Shown: in pieces, positions 44,422 through 52,848 of the stretch | How positions within the stretch are numbered: position 1 is the stretch's first letter | How the letters are laid out: each line of letters begins with the position of its first letter | NCBI RefSeq assembly: GCF_011046535.1 | Contig: NZ_CP049257.1 | Coordinates: 3,782,001 to 3,846,000, forward strand | Source: Nocardioides anomalus | GTDB lineage: Bacteria > Actinomycetota > Actinomycetes > Propionibacteriales > Nocardioidaceae | Direction: 5' to 3' | DNA: 64,000 bases | The notes under the pieces: model-generated | Told to the model about the DNA's origin: nothing | The model's input: the letters and a program-made list of their open reading frames with translations, nothing else | The model's database searches: none | Program-made: the position numbers and the translations under genes

Positions 44422-45911
44422 CACAGCCGCCACTGGATGTGCTTGACCTCGAGGTACTCGCGCATCCCCCACTCGCCGAGCTCACGCCCGACGCCGGAGC
44501 GGCCGTAGCCGCCGAACGGTGCGTCCGGACGCATCGCGCCACCGCCGTTGATCCACACCGTGCCGGCGCGGACGGCCTCGGCCATCCGGCGGGCCTGGAC
44601 CGGGTCGTCGCACCAGATGTTCGCGGCCAGGCCGTACGCCGTGTCGTTGGCCAGGCGGACCGCGTCCTCCTCGTCCTCGAACGGCAGGATCACCGCGACG
44701 GGACCGAAGATCTCCTCCTGGACCGCACGCGCGTCGTGCGGCAGGTCGCCGAGCAGGACGGGGTTCACGAACCAGCCCTTCTCCGGCAGCGGCTTGGTCA
44801 CCTCGAGCAGCTTGGTGCCGCCCTCGGCGACGGAGCCGTCGATGAAGCCCCGCACGCGGGCCTGGTGGTCGGGTCGGATCATCGGCCCGATGTTGGTCGC
44901 GCGGTCCCACGGGTCGCCCACGACCATCTGGTCGAAGGCCGAGGCGCCCGCCTCGAGGAACTCGTCGTAGCGGCTCTTGTGCACCAGCAGCCGCGCGAGC
45001 GCCGCGCAGCCCTGCCCGCCGTTGCGCGACCAGCGCAGGTGCATCTCGACCGCGATCTTCGAGACGTCGACGTCGGGCATGACAATGCTGGGCGACTTGC
45101 CGCCGAGCTCGAGGGTGACGCCGGCGAGGTTCTCCGCGGCCTGGGCCATGATCTTCGAGCCGACGCCGTCGGAGCCGGTGAAGGAGACGCGGTCGACGCC
45201 GCGGTGCGAGGAGAGCTGCACGCCGACCTCGGTGCCGCCGACGATGACGTTCATGACGCCGGCGGGCAGCCCGGCCTCCTGGATCAACTCGCCGAGCAGC
45301 AGCGTGGTCAGCGGCGTCCGCGGCGAGGGGAACAGCACGACGGTGCACCCCGCGGCCAGCGCGGCACCGAACTTGAAGATGGCCAGGTTGAGCGGGTAGT
45401 TGTAGCCGGTGATGGCGGCGACCACGCCGACGGGCTGGTGGACCACGTCGCTCTCGGTCGGCACCGGCTTGTCGTAGCCGCCGAGGTGCTCGGTCCGGTC
45501 GCGCTTCGCGGCCTCCGCCGCCCAGCGCAGGTGCTCGTCGACGGCCATCTTGACCTGGAGGTACTCCGCCAGCGCGACGGGCGTGCCGACCTCGTTGACG
45601 ATCGAGGGCAGCAGCCGGTCGGCCGCGCCCTCGAGGACGTCGGCCAGTCGGTGGATGTGGCGCGACCGCTCCTCCCCGGACAGGGCCGCCCAGGCCGGGA
45701 ACGCCGTGCGGGCCGCGGCGACGGCATCGTCGACCTGCGTGGGCGAGGCGCCGCCCACGGTCGCGATGACCTCCTCGGTGGCCGGGTTGAACACGTCCCA
45801 GCGCTCCCCCTCGGGGTCGACCATGTGTCCGCCGATGAGCAGCGTCCTGGTGTCGGGGACCCAGGTGCGCATCTCGTCCTCGGTCAGGGGGCGGTCGGTG
45901 GTGACGGACAT
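44421..45911 (-). CDS. aldehyde dehydrogenase family protein
   Basis: This 496-residue NAD(P)-dependent dehydrogenase has the catalytic Cys in NGGQGCAALARL, the general-base Glu in VTLELGGKSPSIV and EEIFGPVAVILPF. Two conserved positions differ: the usual WNFP loop is GYNYPLNLAIF, and the Lys of the VLKP(S/A) cofactor motif is Phe (VVLFPSPRTPLT). So cofactor binding may be unusual. It probably oxidises an aldehyde formed after monooxygenase action. Coupled (TGATG) to both neighbours. Confidence 0.9.
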   Translation of the reverse strand: MSVTTDRPLTEDEMRTWVPDTRTLLIGGHMVDPEGERWDVFNPATEEVIATVGGASPTQVDDAVAAARTAFPAWAALSGEERSRHIHRLADVLEGAADRLLPSIVNEVGTPVALAEYLQVKMAVDEHLRWAAEAAKRDRTEHLGGYDKPVPTESDVVHQPVGVVAAITGYNYPLNLAIFKFGAALAAGCTVVLFPSPRTPLTTLLLGELIQEAGLPAGVMNVIVGGTEVGVQLSSHRGVDRVSFTGSDGVGSKIMAQAAENLAGVTLELGGKSPSIVMPDVDVSKIAVEMHLRWSRNGGQGCAALARLLVHKSRYDEFLEAGASAFDQMVVGDPWDRATNIGPMIRPDHQARVRGFIDGSVAEGGTKLLEVTKPLPEKGWFVNPVLLGDLPHDARAVQEEIFGPVAVILPFEDEEDAVRLANDTAYGLAANIWCDDPVQARRMAEAVRAGTVWINGGGAMRPDAPFGGYGRSGVGRELGEWGMREYLEVKHIQWRL

Positions 45912-47569
45912 CAGCGGGTCTCTCCTCGGGGCTGGGTGCTGTCGAAGGTGTCGGCGGTGACGCCGTCGTCGCGGAGCGCGGCCTTGCGGACCTTCTCCGA
46001 GGGCGTCTTGGGGAGCGCGTCGACGATGCGCAGGTAGCGCGGGATCGCGAAGGCGGGGATCTTGCCCTGGGCCCACGCGAGCAGGTCGCCGGCGCTGACC
46101 GCGTCGGGTCCCGTCGTGACCACGACCGCAAGGACCTCGTCCTCACCGGCCTCCTGGTCGGCGGGCACGCCGACGACGGCGGCCTCGACCACGTCGGGGT
46201 GGCCGAGCAGGGCCTGCTCGACCTCGTAGGAGCTGATGTTCTCGCCGCGGCGCCGCAGAGCGTCCTTGTAGCGGTCGATGAAGTAGAACCAGCCGTCCTC
46301 GTCCTGGCGCAGCGCGTCGCCGGTGTGGAACCACAGGTTGCGCCAGGCCTCGACGGTCTTCTCGGGCATGTTGTAGTAGCCGCCCGAGCAGGTCCACGGG
46401 TGCACCGGGCGGACCACGAGCTCGCCGATCTCGCCCACCGCGACCTCACGGTCGGTCTCGGGGTCGACCAGGCGGATGTCGAACCACTCCTTGTTCTGCA
46501 GCCCGGCCGCGCCCGCGGGCCGCGGCACGGCGTAGGGCGACATGATCGGCGCGCACGTCTCGGTCAGACCGAAGGCGTCGACGAACGCCTCGATGCCGTA
46601 GCGCTCCCTGAACTGCTCCACGATCGTGCTGGCCGTCGGCGCGGCGTACACGACGCGCAGCTGGTTGTCGCGGTCGTCGGCGCGCGGGTCCTGCTTCCAG
46701 GCGAAGTCCATCATCACGCCGACGAAGTTGGTCGCGGTCACGCCGGAGTCGCGGACGTGGTCGATCCAGCGGCTGGCGCTGAACTTGGGGCGCACGACGG
46801 CGCGGCCGCCCGCGACGATGACCGGGTAGACGGCCATGAACGTCGCGTTGCCGTGGAACAGCGGCGTGGTCGTCAGGTAGACGTCCTCGGGCGTGAGCCG
46901 GCACAGGGAGACGACGATCTGGGCGAAGAAGTACAGCTGCGACTGCGGCATGGCCACGCCCTTGGACGGGCCGGTGGTGCCGGAGGTGTAGAAGATCGCG
47001 CCCAGGTCCTGCGGGCGGACCTGCGGGAGCTCGGCCTTCTCGGCCGCCTCGAGCTCCTCCCACTCGGCGGCCTCCCAGCCGTGCTCGCGCAGCAGGTCGA
47101 CGGCCTTGTCGCGGATGCCGGCGCCGGAGTCGATGACCCAGAACTTCTCGATGCCACGGGCGTGCTCGGCCACCGCGACCCACCGCTCGGCCATCACGTC
47201 GTCGATGACGGCGTAGCGCGCCTGCGCGACGTCGAGCTGGTGGCGCAGGAACTCGCCCTCGTAGTTGGTGTTGATCGGCACCTCGACCAGACCGCCGAGG
47301 GAGATGCCCCACCAGGTGCGGACGAAGCGCGAGGAGTTGTAGGCCATGAGGACCACCCGGTCGCCCTGGGCCGCGCCCGCGGCGTACAGCGCGGAGGCGA
47401 TGCGCTCGGAGAAGTCCAGCGCCTCGGAGTAGGTCCAGGTCTGCTGCTCCTCGGGGGTGTCGAGGCAGACGGCGTCCGGTCGCTCGGCGGCGTGGTGGCG
47501 CAGCACGTGGCCGAAGGTCCAGGTCTCGGGGTCCGGGAACGTCGGGACGAGGTCCTCGTAGTACTGCAT
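45911..47569 (-). CDS. acyl-CoA synthetase (AMP-forming)
   Basis: This 552-residue adenylate-forming ligase has FYTSGTTGPSKGVAMPQ, DAFGLTETCAPIM, WFHTGDALRQDEDGWFYFID, RRRGENISSYEVEQ and the C-terminal KTPSEKVRKAAL Lys region. It is of the crotonobetaine/carnitine-CoA-ligase-like group. ATG 47569 sits 2 bp from the LLM stop. It would activate the acid for beta-oxidation; distinct from the ligase at 30376 in length and sequence, so two acids may be activated. Confidence 0.92.
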   Translation of the reverse strand: MQYYEDLVPTFPDPETWTFGHVLRHHAAERPDAVCLDTPEEQQTWTYSEALDFSERIASALYAAGAAQGDRVVLMAYNSSRFVRTWWGISLGGLVEVPINTNYEGEFLRHQLDVAQARYAVIDDVMAERWVAVAEHARGIEKFWVIDSGAGIRDKAVDLLREHGWEAAEWEELEAAEKAELPQVRPQDLGAIFYTSGTTGPSKGVAMPQSQLYFFAQIVVSLCRLTPEDVYLTTTPLFHGNATFMAVYPVIVAGGRAVVRPKFSASRWIDHVRDSGVTATNFVGVMMDFAWKQDPRADDRDNQLRVVYAAPTASTIVEQFRERYGIEAFVDAFGLTETCAPIMSPYAVPRPAGAAGLQNKEWFDIRLVDPETDREVAVGEIGELVVRPVHPWTCSGGYYNMPEKTVEAWRNLWFHTGDALRQDEDGWFYFIDRYKDALRRRGENISSYEVEQALLGHPDVVEAAVVGVPADQEAGEDEVLAVVVTTGPDAVSAGDLLAWAQGKIPAFAIPRYLRIVDALPKTPSEKVRKAALRDDGVTADTFDSTQPRGETR

Positions 47570-47571
47570 GC

Positions 47572-48627
47572 TCAGGCCTCCGCGGGCGCCGCGAAGGCCG
47601 ACTCGTCGATGGTGGTGCGCGGCTCGAGCGCGAGCATCGCCGGCACGACGTCCTTGCCGAGGCGCTGGATGGCCGCGACGGTCTCGTCGCCGTCCATCGT
47701 CGGCCACTGCGGGCGCAGCAGCAGCGGGTCGACCGGGAGCTTGTGCACGTAGTCGGTGAGCGTGGCGACCACGTCGTCGGGCGTGCCGATGACCGCGTGG
47801 CCCGAGACCGCCTTGGCGAACTCGTTCTGCAGGTCCTGGTCCTTCATGACGTCGAGGCCCTTGTTGGCGTAGGTCAGGTAGCGGCCCTGCGCGACGCGGG
47901 CGAACTCGACGATCGCCTCGTCACGCGAGTCGGCCACTAGGCAGTTGCGGCGCAGCGGCTGCGGCGTGAACTCCTTGCCGCGTGCGGCGAAGCCGTCCAT
48001 GACGATCTGGTGCCGCTCAGCGATCTCGTGCATGGGCGTCTCGGGCGGGCAGGCGTAGGCGTCGCCGTACTTGGCGCAGCGCTGGACGCCGGGGATGGCG
48101 TGGGCGCCGATCCAGATCGGCGGGTGCGGGTCCTGCACCGGGTGCAGGTGCGGGCGGACGTCCTCGAGGTGGAAGTACTTCCCGTGGTGAGTGACCTCGT
48201 CCTCGGTCCACAGCCGCTTCATCAGCTCCAGCGACTCGTCGAAGCGGCCGGCACGCTGCTTGTAGGGGATGTCGAGGTAGTCGAACTCCTCGGGCCGGTA
48301 GCCGAGCCCGGCGCCGAAGACGAGCCGGCCCTCGGTGACCACGTCGAGCGTCGCGATCTCCTCGGCCAGCATCACCGGGTGGTAGAGCGGCGCGATCATG
48401 ATCTGGGTGACGAGCTTGACGTCGGGGTCGACCTCGGCCGCCAGGCGGGCCAGGAGCGGCACCGGCTGGAGCCAGCGCAGCTCGCCGTACAGGAAGTGCT
48501 GGCCGATCGCGATGTAGGTGAAGCCGTTGGCCTGGGCGGCCTCGACGATGCGGAGCACGTCCTTGAACTGCTGAGCCGGGGTCACCGACTTCGGCACGTC
48601 GCTCAGGAGCAGACCCATCTTGACCAT
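47572..48627 (-). CDS. LLM-class flavin-dependent monooxygenase
   Basis: This 351-residue luciferase-like oxidoreductase starts MVKMGLLLSDVPKS. It has FTYIAIGQHFLYGELRWLQP, GRLVFGAGLGYRPEEFDYLD, PPIWIGAHAIPGVQRCAKYG and a C-terminal DDVVATLTDYVHKLPVDP. It is a tandem paralogue of the next gene upstream (48708-49760), sharing the QHFLYGELRWLQPVPLLARL block. First gene of the CoA ligase/ALDH/CoA-transferase operon, with an operator-like site about 60 bp upstream. Cofactor FMN or F420 not decidable. Confidence 0.9.
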   Translation of the reverse strand: MVKMGLLLSDVPKSVTPAQQFKDVLRIVEAAQANGFTYIAIGQHFLYGELRWLQPVPLLARLAAEVDPDVKLVTQIMIAPLYHPVMLAEEIATLDVVTEGRLVFGAGLGYRPEEFDYLDIPYKQRAGRFDESLELMKRLWTEDEVTHHGKYFHLEDVRPHLHPVQDPHPPIWIGAHAIPGVQRCAKYGDAYACPPETPMHEIAERHQIVMDGFAARGKEFTPQPLRRNCLVADSRDEAIVEFARVAQGRYLTYANKGLDVMKDQDLQNEFAKAVSGHAVIGTPDDVVATLTDYVHKLPVDPLLLRPQWPTMDGDETVAAIQRLGKDVVPAMLALEPRTTIDESAFAAPAEA

Positions 48628-48688
48628 GCTGTTGTCCCTCGGTTCCTGGAGTCACGGGCGGCCGTGCCGCTCACGCCATAACCATCAT

Positions 48689-48704
48689 ATTGATGCTCAT
48701 GGAT
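48689..48704. promoter_or_regulatory. shared catabolic operator upstream of LLM operon
   Basis: ATTGATG-CT-CATGGAT matches 12 of 14 informative positions, with a perfect right half. It lies in the 80-bp gap between two tandem LLM genes, upstream of the one starting at 48627. Confidence 0.5.
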
Positions 48705-48707
48705 TCG

Positions 48708-49760
48708 TCAATGTGTCGGCGTGGTGAACGCCGACGGCTCGATGGTCGTCCGCGCCTCCAGCTCGCGTACGCCGGGCACCACGTCGCGCCCGAGCCGGCG
48801 GATCGCGGCGCACACCTCGTCAGCCGACATCGATGGCCACCCCGGCCGCCACACGATCGGGTCGACGGGCAGGCGGGTCGCGAGGTCGGTCAGCTGGGCG
48901 ACCACCTCGTCGGGCGTGCCGATGACCGCGTGGTCGGCGACGGTGTCGAGGAACCGGCGCTCGAGCTCGCCGAGGTCCATCGCGTCGAAGCCGGTCTGGG
49001 CGTAGGCCACGTAGCGCCCCTGCGCAACCCGGGCGAACTCCGCGCGCGCCTGCTCGGTGGTGTCGGCGACCATCCCGTTGCGGCGCACCGGCTGGGGCGT
49101 GAACGCCTTCCCGCGCGCGGCGAAGCCGTCCATCACGACCTGGTGCCGCTCGGCGATCTCGGCCACCGTCGCCTCCGGCGAGCAGGCGTAGGCGTCGGCG
49201 TACCGCGCGGCCCGGCGCACGCCGGGGAGCGCCTGGGCGCCGACCCAGATCGGCGGGTGCGGGTCCTGCACCGGGCGCAGGTGCGGTCGCACGCCCTCGA
49301 GCTGCCAGTGCCGGCCGTGGTGGGTGACCTCGTCCTCGGTCCAGAGCCGCGGCAGGAGCTCGAGGATCTCGTCGAAGCGGCTGGCGCGCTGCTTGAAGGG
49401 CACGTCGAGGTGGTCGAACTCCTCGGGTCGGTAGCCCAGGCCGCAGCCCCAGGTGAACCGTCCCTCGGTCACCACGTCGAGGGTGGCGAGCTCCTCGGCC
49501 AGCAGCACCGGGTGGTAGAGCGGCGCGACCATGATGTTGGTGGCGAGCCGCACGTGGGGGTCCACGTCCGCGGCCAGGCGCGCGAGCAGCGGGACCGGCT
49601 GGAGCCAGCGCAGCTCGCCGTACAGGAAGTGCTGGCCGATCGCGATGTGGGTGAAGCCGGCCTCCTGCGCGGCCTCGACCATCCGCCGCACCGCGTCGAA
49701 GTGCTCGGCGGGCGGCAGGGAGGTCGGGACGTCGCTGAGGTGGACTCCCATCTGGACCAT
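48708..49760 (-). CDS. LLM-class flavin-dependent monooxygenase (tandem paralogue)
   Basis: This 350-residue luciferase-like oxidoreductase starts MVQMGVHLSDVPTSLPP. It is highly similar along its full length to the protein at 47572 (shared GQHFLYGELRWLQP, LWTEDEVTHHG, DPHPPIW, MDGFAARGK). The two arose by tandem duplication. It lies 4 bp downstream of the SDR at 49765 and is co-transcribed with it. Differences cluster around RFTWGCGLGYRPE, so substrate range may differ. Confidence 0.9.
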   Translation of the reverse strand: MVQMGVHLSDVPTSLPPAEHFDAVRRMVEAAQEAGFTHIAIGQHFLYGELRWLQPVPLLARLAADVDPHVRLATNIMVAPLYHPVLLAEELATLDVVTEGRFTWGCGLGYRPEEFDHLDVPFKQRASRFDEILELLPRLWTEDEVTHHGRHWQLEGVRPHLRPVQDPHPPIWVGAQALPGVRRAARYADAYACSPEATVAEIAERHQVVMDGFAARGKAFTPQPVRRNGMVADTTEQARAEFARVAQGRYVAYAQTGFDAMDLGELERRFLDTVADHAVIGTPDEVVAQLTDLATRLPVDPIVWRPGWPSMSADEVCAAIRRLGRDVVPGVRELEARTTIEPSAFTTPTH

Positions 49761-49764
49761 GCGC

Positions 49765-50538
49765 TCAGGCCTGGCCGGCGACCGCCGGCGCCACCGCCGG
49801 CAGCCCGCCGCCGTCCCACCCACCGTCGACGGGCAGGACGACACCACTGATGTAGCGCGCCTGCTCGGAGACCAGGAAGGTCACGGCGTGGCCGATGTCG
49901 TGCGGGTGCCCGACGTGGCCGAGCGGGATGCGGGTCAGCGCGAGCTCGTTGGACAGCCGGCCCGAGGCTATCATCGCGCGCTGCATCTCGGTCTCGATGG
50001 TCCCGGGCGCGACGGCGTTGACGCGGATGCCGTCCGGACCCCACTCCATGGCCAGGGAGCGGACCAGGCCGTCGACCCCGGACTTGGAGGCGCAGTACGC
50101 CGCGCGCGCGGCGAACCCCTGGTGGGCGGCGATCGAGGAGAGCATCACCATGCTGCCGCCGCTGGACAGGTGCGGACGCGCGGCCTGGGCACCGCGGAAG
50201 ACCCCGCGCAGGTTGACCCCCAGGACGCGGTCCCACTCCGCCACGTCGTAGGTCACGGTCTCGCCCGGCGAGGCGACGCCGGCGTTGAACACGACCGCGC
50301 GCAGACCGTCGCCCCGCGCCGCGGCCTCCTGGCAGGCACGGTCCACGACGGCCGGGTCGGTCACGTCACCGACGAGGCCGAGGTGGCCCTCGCCCTCGAG
50401 GCCCAGGTCGGTCACGGACTCGTGCAGGTCGATCCCGACGACCGTGTGCCCAGCGCTCGCGAGGCACTCGGCGATGCCCTTGCCCAGACCCTGCGCGGCT
50501 CCAGTGACCACCACTCCGTTGGGCCGTCCGCTGGGCAT
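49765..50538 (-). CDS. short-chain dehydrogenase
   Basis: This 257-residue SDR has VVVTGAAQGLGKGI, Asp after beta-2 (VVGIDLHE), NAGVA, catalytic YCASK and GVVLPVDGGWDGGG. GGAGG lies 7-8 nt before the ATG. It closely resembles the SDR at 17911-18669 (shared RAAYCASKSGVDGLVRSLAMEW pattern), showing duplication within the region. It is divergent from the SnoaL-like gene across an operator-like site. Confidence 0.91.
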   Translation of the reverse strand: MPSGRPNGVVVTGAAQGLGKGIAECLASAGHTVVGIDLHESVTDLGLEGEGHLGLVGDVTDPAVVDRACQEAAARGDGLRAVVFNAGVASPGETVTYDVAEWDRVLGVNLRGVFRGAQAARPHLSSGGSMVMLSSIAAHQGFAARAAYCASKSGVDGLVRSLAMEWGPDGIRVNAVAPGTIETEMQRAMIASGRLSNELALTRIPLGHVGHPHDIGHAVTFLVSEQARYISGVVLPVDGGWDGGGLPAVAPAVAGQA

Positions 50539-50616
50539 CGCGCTCCTCCGCTCAGGCCCACCACGAGGCTGGCGGGCCGGGTCCCGCGACGCTAGCATCG
50601 GCGTGCTTACTCTGAC

Positions 50617-50632
50617 AATGATGCGCCTTGAT
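50617..50632. promoter_or_regulatory. shared catabolic operator, SDR / SnoaL-like divergent promoter
   Basis: AATGATG-CG-CCTTGAT matches 11 of 14 informative positions. It lies between divergent starts at 50538 and 50642, just before the TTGGAG Shine-Dalgarno of the latter. Confidence 0.45.
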
Positions 50633-50641
50633 TGGAGCCCC

Positions 50642-51226
50642 GTGGATCTGGACCTCGCCACCACCACGACCCTCGCCACCTCGCCCGAGGAGCTCGCCCG
50701 GCAGGTGCGGAGGCTCGCGGACACCGAGGCGGTCCGCGCGCTCAACGCGCTCTACTCCGTCGCGGTCGACGACCACGACCTGGCCACGGTCGTGCGCTGC
50801 TTCGCCGCGGACGGCACCTTCACCCGCGCCGGCGTGACCTACCGGGGCCACGACGAGCTGCGGCCGTTCTACGCCTCGATGATGGACCGCTACGTGACCA
50901 CCCTGCACGTGTCGCACTCGCACGTCCTCGATCTCGACACCCATGCCGGCAGCGGCACCGGCCTGGCCACCGGCCACGGCGAGCTCGCGCTCGAGGGCCG
51001 GCTGCTCATGACCGCCTTCCGCTACGACGACCGCTACGTCCGGCTCGAGGACGGCCGCTGGGTCTTCGCCGCCCGTGACCTGCGCTCGATGTACGTGATG
51101 CCGATCGAGGAGATGCCGCACGGCTTCGCCGACTCCCGCCGGGTCCGGATGCCCGGCGCGGAGCCTGCCCAGGCCGCGATCCCCGAGACGCTGCCCACCT
51201 GGACGACGTACCGCGACCTCCTCTGA
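50642..51226 (+). CDS. SnoaL-like / NTF2-fold protein
   Basis: This 194-residue cone-fold protein has RRLADTEAVRALNALYSVAVDD (helix with the typical D-x-D after it), VVRCFAADGTFTRAG and RDLRSMYVMPIEEMP. SnoaL-like proteins act as isomerases, hydrolases or lyases on polycyclic or terpenoid compounds. GTG 50642 has TTGGAG 5 nt upstream; the ATGs at 50618/50621 lie in the operator-like site. Convergent with a second SnoaL-like gene. Confidence 0.82.
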   Translation: MDLDLATTTTLATSPEELARQVRRLADTEAVRALNALYSVAVDDHDLATVVRCFAADGTFTRAGVTYRGHDELRPFYASMMDRYVTTLHVSHSHVLDLDTHAGSGTGLATGHGELALEGRLLMTAFRYDDRYVRLEDGRWVFAARDLRSMYVMPIEEMPHGFADSRRVRMPGAEPAQAAIPETLPTWTTYRDLL

Positions 51227-51229
51227 GCC

Positions 51230-51688
51230 TCAGCCCTTGCCGACGTGGGCGTAGCTGCCCTCGGCGGCCGGCAGCACGAGCTGGCGCTGCACGCGGATCT
51301 TCTTGTGCGCGAGCCGCAGCTCGCCGTCCACCTCACGGTGCACGTCGTCGTACACCCCGATGACCACGCGGGTCCGGCCCTCCTCGAGCATCGTGGCCTC
51401 GAAGTAGGCGTGGGTCACGACGTCGTCGCCGTCGCGCTCGGCCAGCACGTTGGTGACCACGTGCTTGCACACCGGGATCTCGAGCGCGTTGTGCGCGCGG
51501 TAGACGTCGAGGAACGCCTCGACCCCGTCCTCGGTCGGGTGGTCACCGCGCGTGATCTGGATGTCGTCGGTGGCCATGGCGCGCAGCGCGTCGAGGTCGC
51601 CTTCGTCGACCGCGCGGGCGTAGCGGTAGTAGAGACGGGCGCTCTGGGCGCCCAGGACGCCGAGGTCGGTCGTGGTGTCGTGGCTCAT
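51230..51688 (-). CDS. SnoaL-like / NTF2-fold protein
   Basis: This 152-residue protein starts MSHDTTTDLGVLGAQSARLYYRYARAVDEGDLDALRAMAT and has the two-domain NTF2 pattern ending VQRQLVLPAAEG. It resembles small ring-hydroxylating-dioxygenase beta-subunit-like or SnoaL proteins. Its start overlaps the SDR stop by 4 bp; last gene of the PPOX - EthD-like - SDR - SnoaL operon. Substrate unknown. Confidence 0.82.
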   Translation of the reverse strand: MSHDTTTDLGVLGAQSARLYYRYARAVDEGDLDALRAMATDDIQITRGDHPTEDGVEAFLDVYRAHNALEIPVCKHVVTNVLAERDGDDVVTHAYFEATMLEEGRTRVVIGVYDDVHREVDGELRLAHKKIRVQRQLVLPAAEGSYAHVGKG

Positions 51689-52458
51689 CGGGCTGTCTGT
51701 CCTCCGTCGACGGGAATGGTCGCGCCGGTCACGAAGCCGGCGTCGTCACTGGCGAGGAACGCGACCACGCCGGCGATCTCCGCCGGGGTCGCGGGCCTCT
51801 GCAGGGGGATGAGGGCGATGAACGCCTCCATCAGGTCGGCCATGTCCGCACCGGGGTCGCGGCCGAAGAACGTGGGGAGCATCGGGGTGTCCACCGGGCC
51901 GGGGCAGATCACGTTGACCCGCACGCCGTCCGGCCCGCCGACCAGCGCCAGCGCGCGGGTGTACGCCGTGAGCGCTCCCTTGGTCAGCGAGTAGAGCGGA
52001 CTGAACGGCGAGCCGACGAGGGCCGCGGTCGACGCGGTCATCGAGATCGAGCCCAGGCGGTCGGCCTTCTTGACCAGCTCGTAGCCGAGCGAGGCCACGT
52101 AGAAGGCCTGCTTGACGTTGACGTCGATGGCCAGGTCGAAGTCGGCCTCGCTGACGTCGAGGCCGCCGGCCCCGGGCATGCCCACCTGGTTGTGCAGGAC
52201 GTGGAGCTTGCCGTGCTCGGCGTCGATGTGGGCGTACAGCGCGCGCAGCGCGTCGGTGTCGGTGGCGTCGAGCGTGACGGCCTGCGCGGCGTCGCCGATC
52301 TCCTCCGCCACCGCCGCGGCGCCGTCGGCCGACAGGTCCGCGACGTAGACGTGCGCACCCTCCTCGGCCAGCCGCAGCGAGGTCGCCCGCCCCATCCCGG
52401 ACCCGCCGCCCACGACGAGCGCCACGCGCCCCTCGAGGCGCGCTGGTCGTGGGGTCAC
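51685..52458 (-). CDS. short-chain dehydrogenase
   Basis: This 257-residue SDR has VVGGGSGMGRAT, YVADLSADG, HNQVGMPGAGG (NNAG variant), catalytic YSLTK and GATIPVDGGQTAR. It is the paralogue of the SDR at 25889-26653 (shared GMP/GIP-GA and GSPFSPLYS/GSPFSPMYS). GTG 52458 overlaps the EthD-like gene stop by 4 bp. Confidence 0.9.
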   Translation of the reverse strand: MTPRPARLEGRVALVVGGGSGMGRATSLRLAEEGAHVYVADLSADGAAAVAEEIGDAAQAVTLDATDTDALRALYAHIDAEHGKLHVLHNQVGMPGAGGLDVSEADFDLAIDVNVKQAFYVASLGYELVKKADRLGSISMTASTAALVGSPFSPLYSLTKGALTAYTRALALVGGPDGVRVNVICPGPVDTPMLPTFFGRDPGADMADLMEAFIALIPLQRPATPAEIAGVVAFLASDDAGFVTGATIPVDGGQTAR

Positions 52459-52844
52459 GCGCCGCCGCCGCCCAGTCGCCGGGAGGGCACCTCGGGTCCG
52501 AGCGCGGAGAAGAAGCCGACCAGGAACGCCGACGGGTCCAGGCTGTCGCTGACCGCGATCAGGGGTTCGCGGCCGGCCGCCGTGGCCTCGGCGCGCTCCC
52601 GGCGGCCGTGGAGGAACTGCTCGTAGGCGCGGGCGACCCGGTCGTCCTCGATCGCGTAGAGAGCGAGGTAGCGGTAGGGCACGTCGGGCGCGCCCTCGAG
52701 GTCGGCGAGCTCGAAGCGCTGGGCCGCCGCGAAGCCGTCGAGCTTGTCGATGGTCTCGCGCATGTGCACGTCGTACCACGCGTGGAACTCGGCCTCCCGG
52801 CCGTCCTTGGCGTTGCTCAGCACGAGCATGAGGTGCTGGGGCAC
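52455..52844 (-). CDS. EthD/DUF4286-like dimeric alpha-beta barrel protein
   Basis: This 129-residue protein starts VPQHLMLVLSNAKDGREAEFHAWYDVHM and continues LDGFAAAQRFELADL and PYRYLALYAIEDD. That is the common actinobacterial form of small ferredoxin-fold barrels. Such proteins often act as lyases or isomerases next to oxygenases. GTG start is 4 bp before the PPOX stop in the same direction. Specific role unknown. Confidence 0.8.
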   Translation of the reverse strand: MPQHLMLVLSNAKDGREAEFHAWYDVHMRETIDKLDGFAAAQRFELADLEGAPDVPYRYLALYAIEDDRVARAYEQFLHGRRERAEATAAGREPLIAVSDSLDPSAFLVGFFSALGPEVPSRRLGGGGA

Positions 52845-52848
52845 GGGG

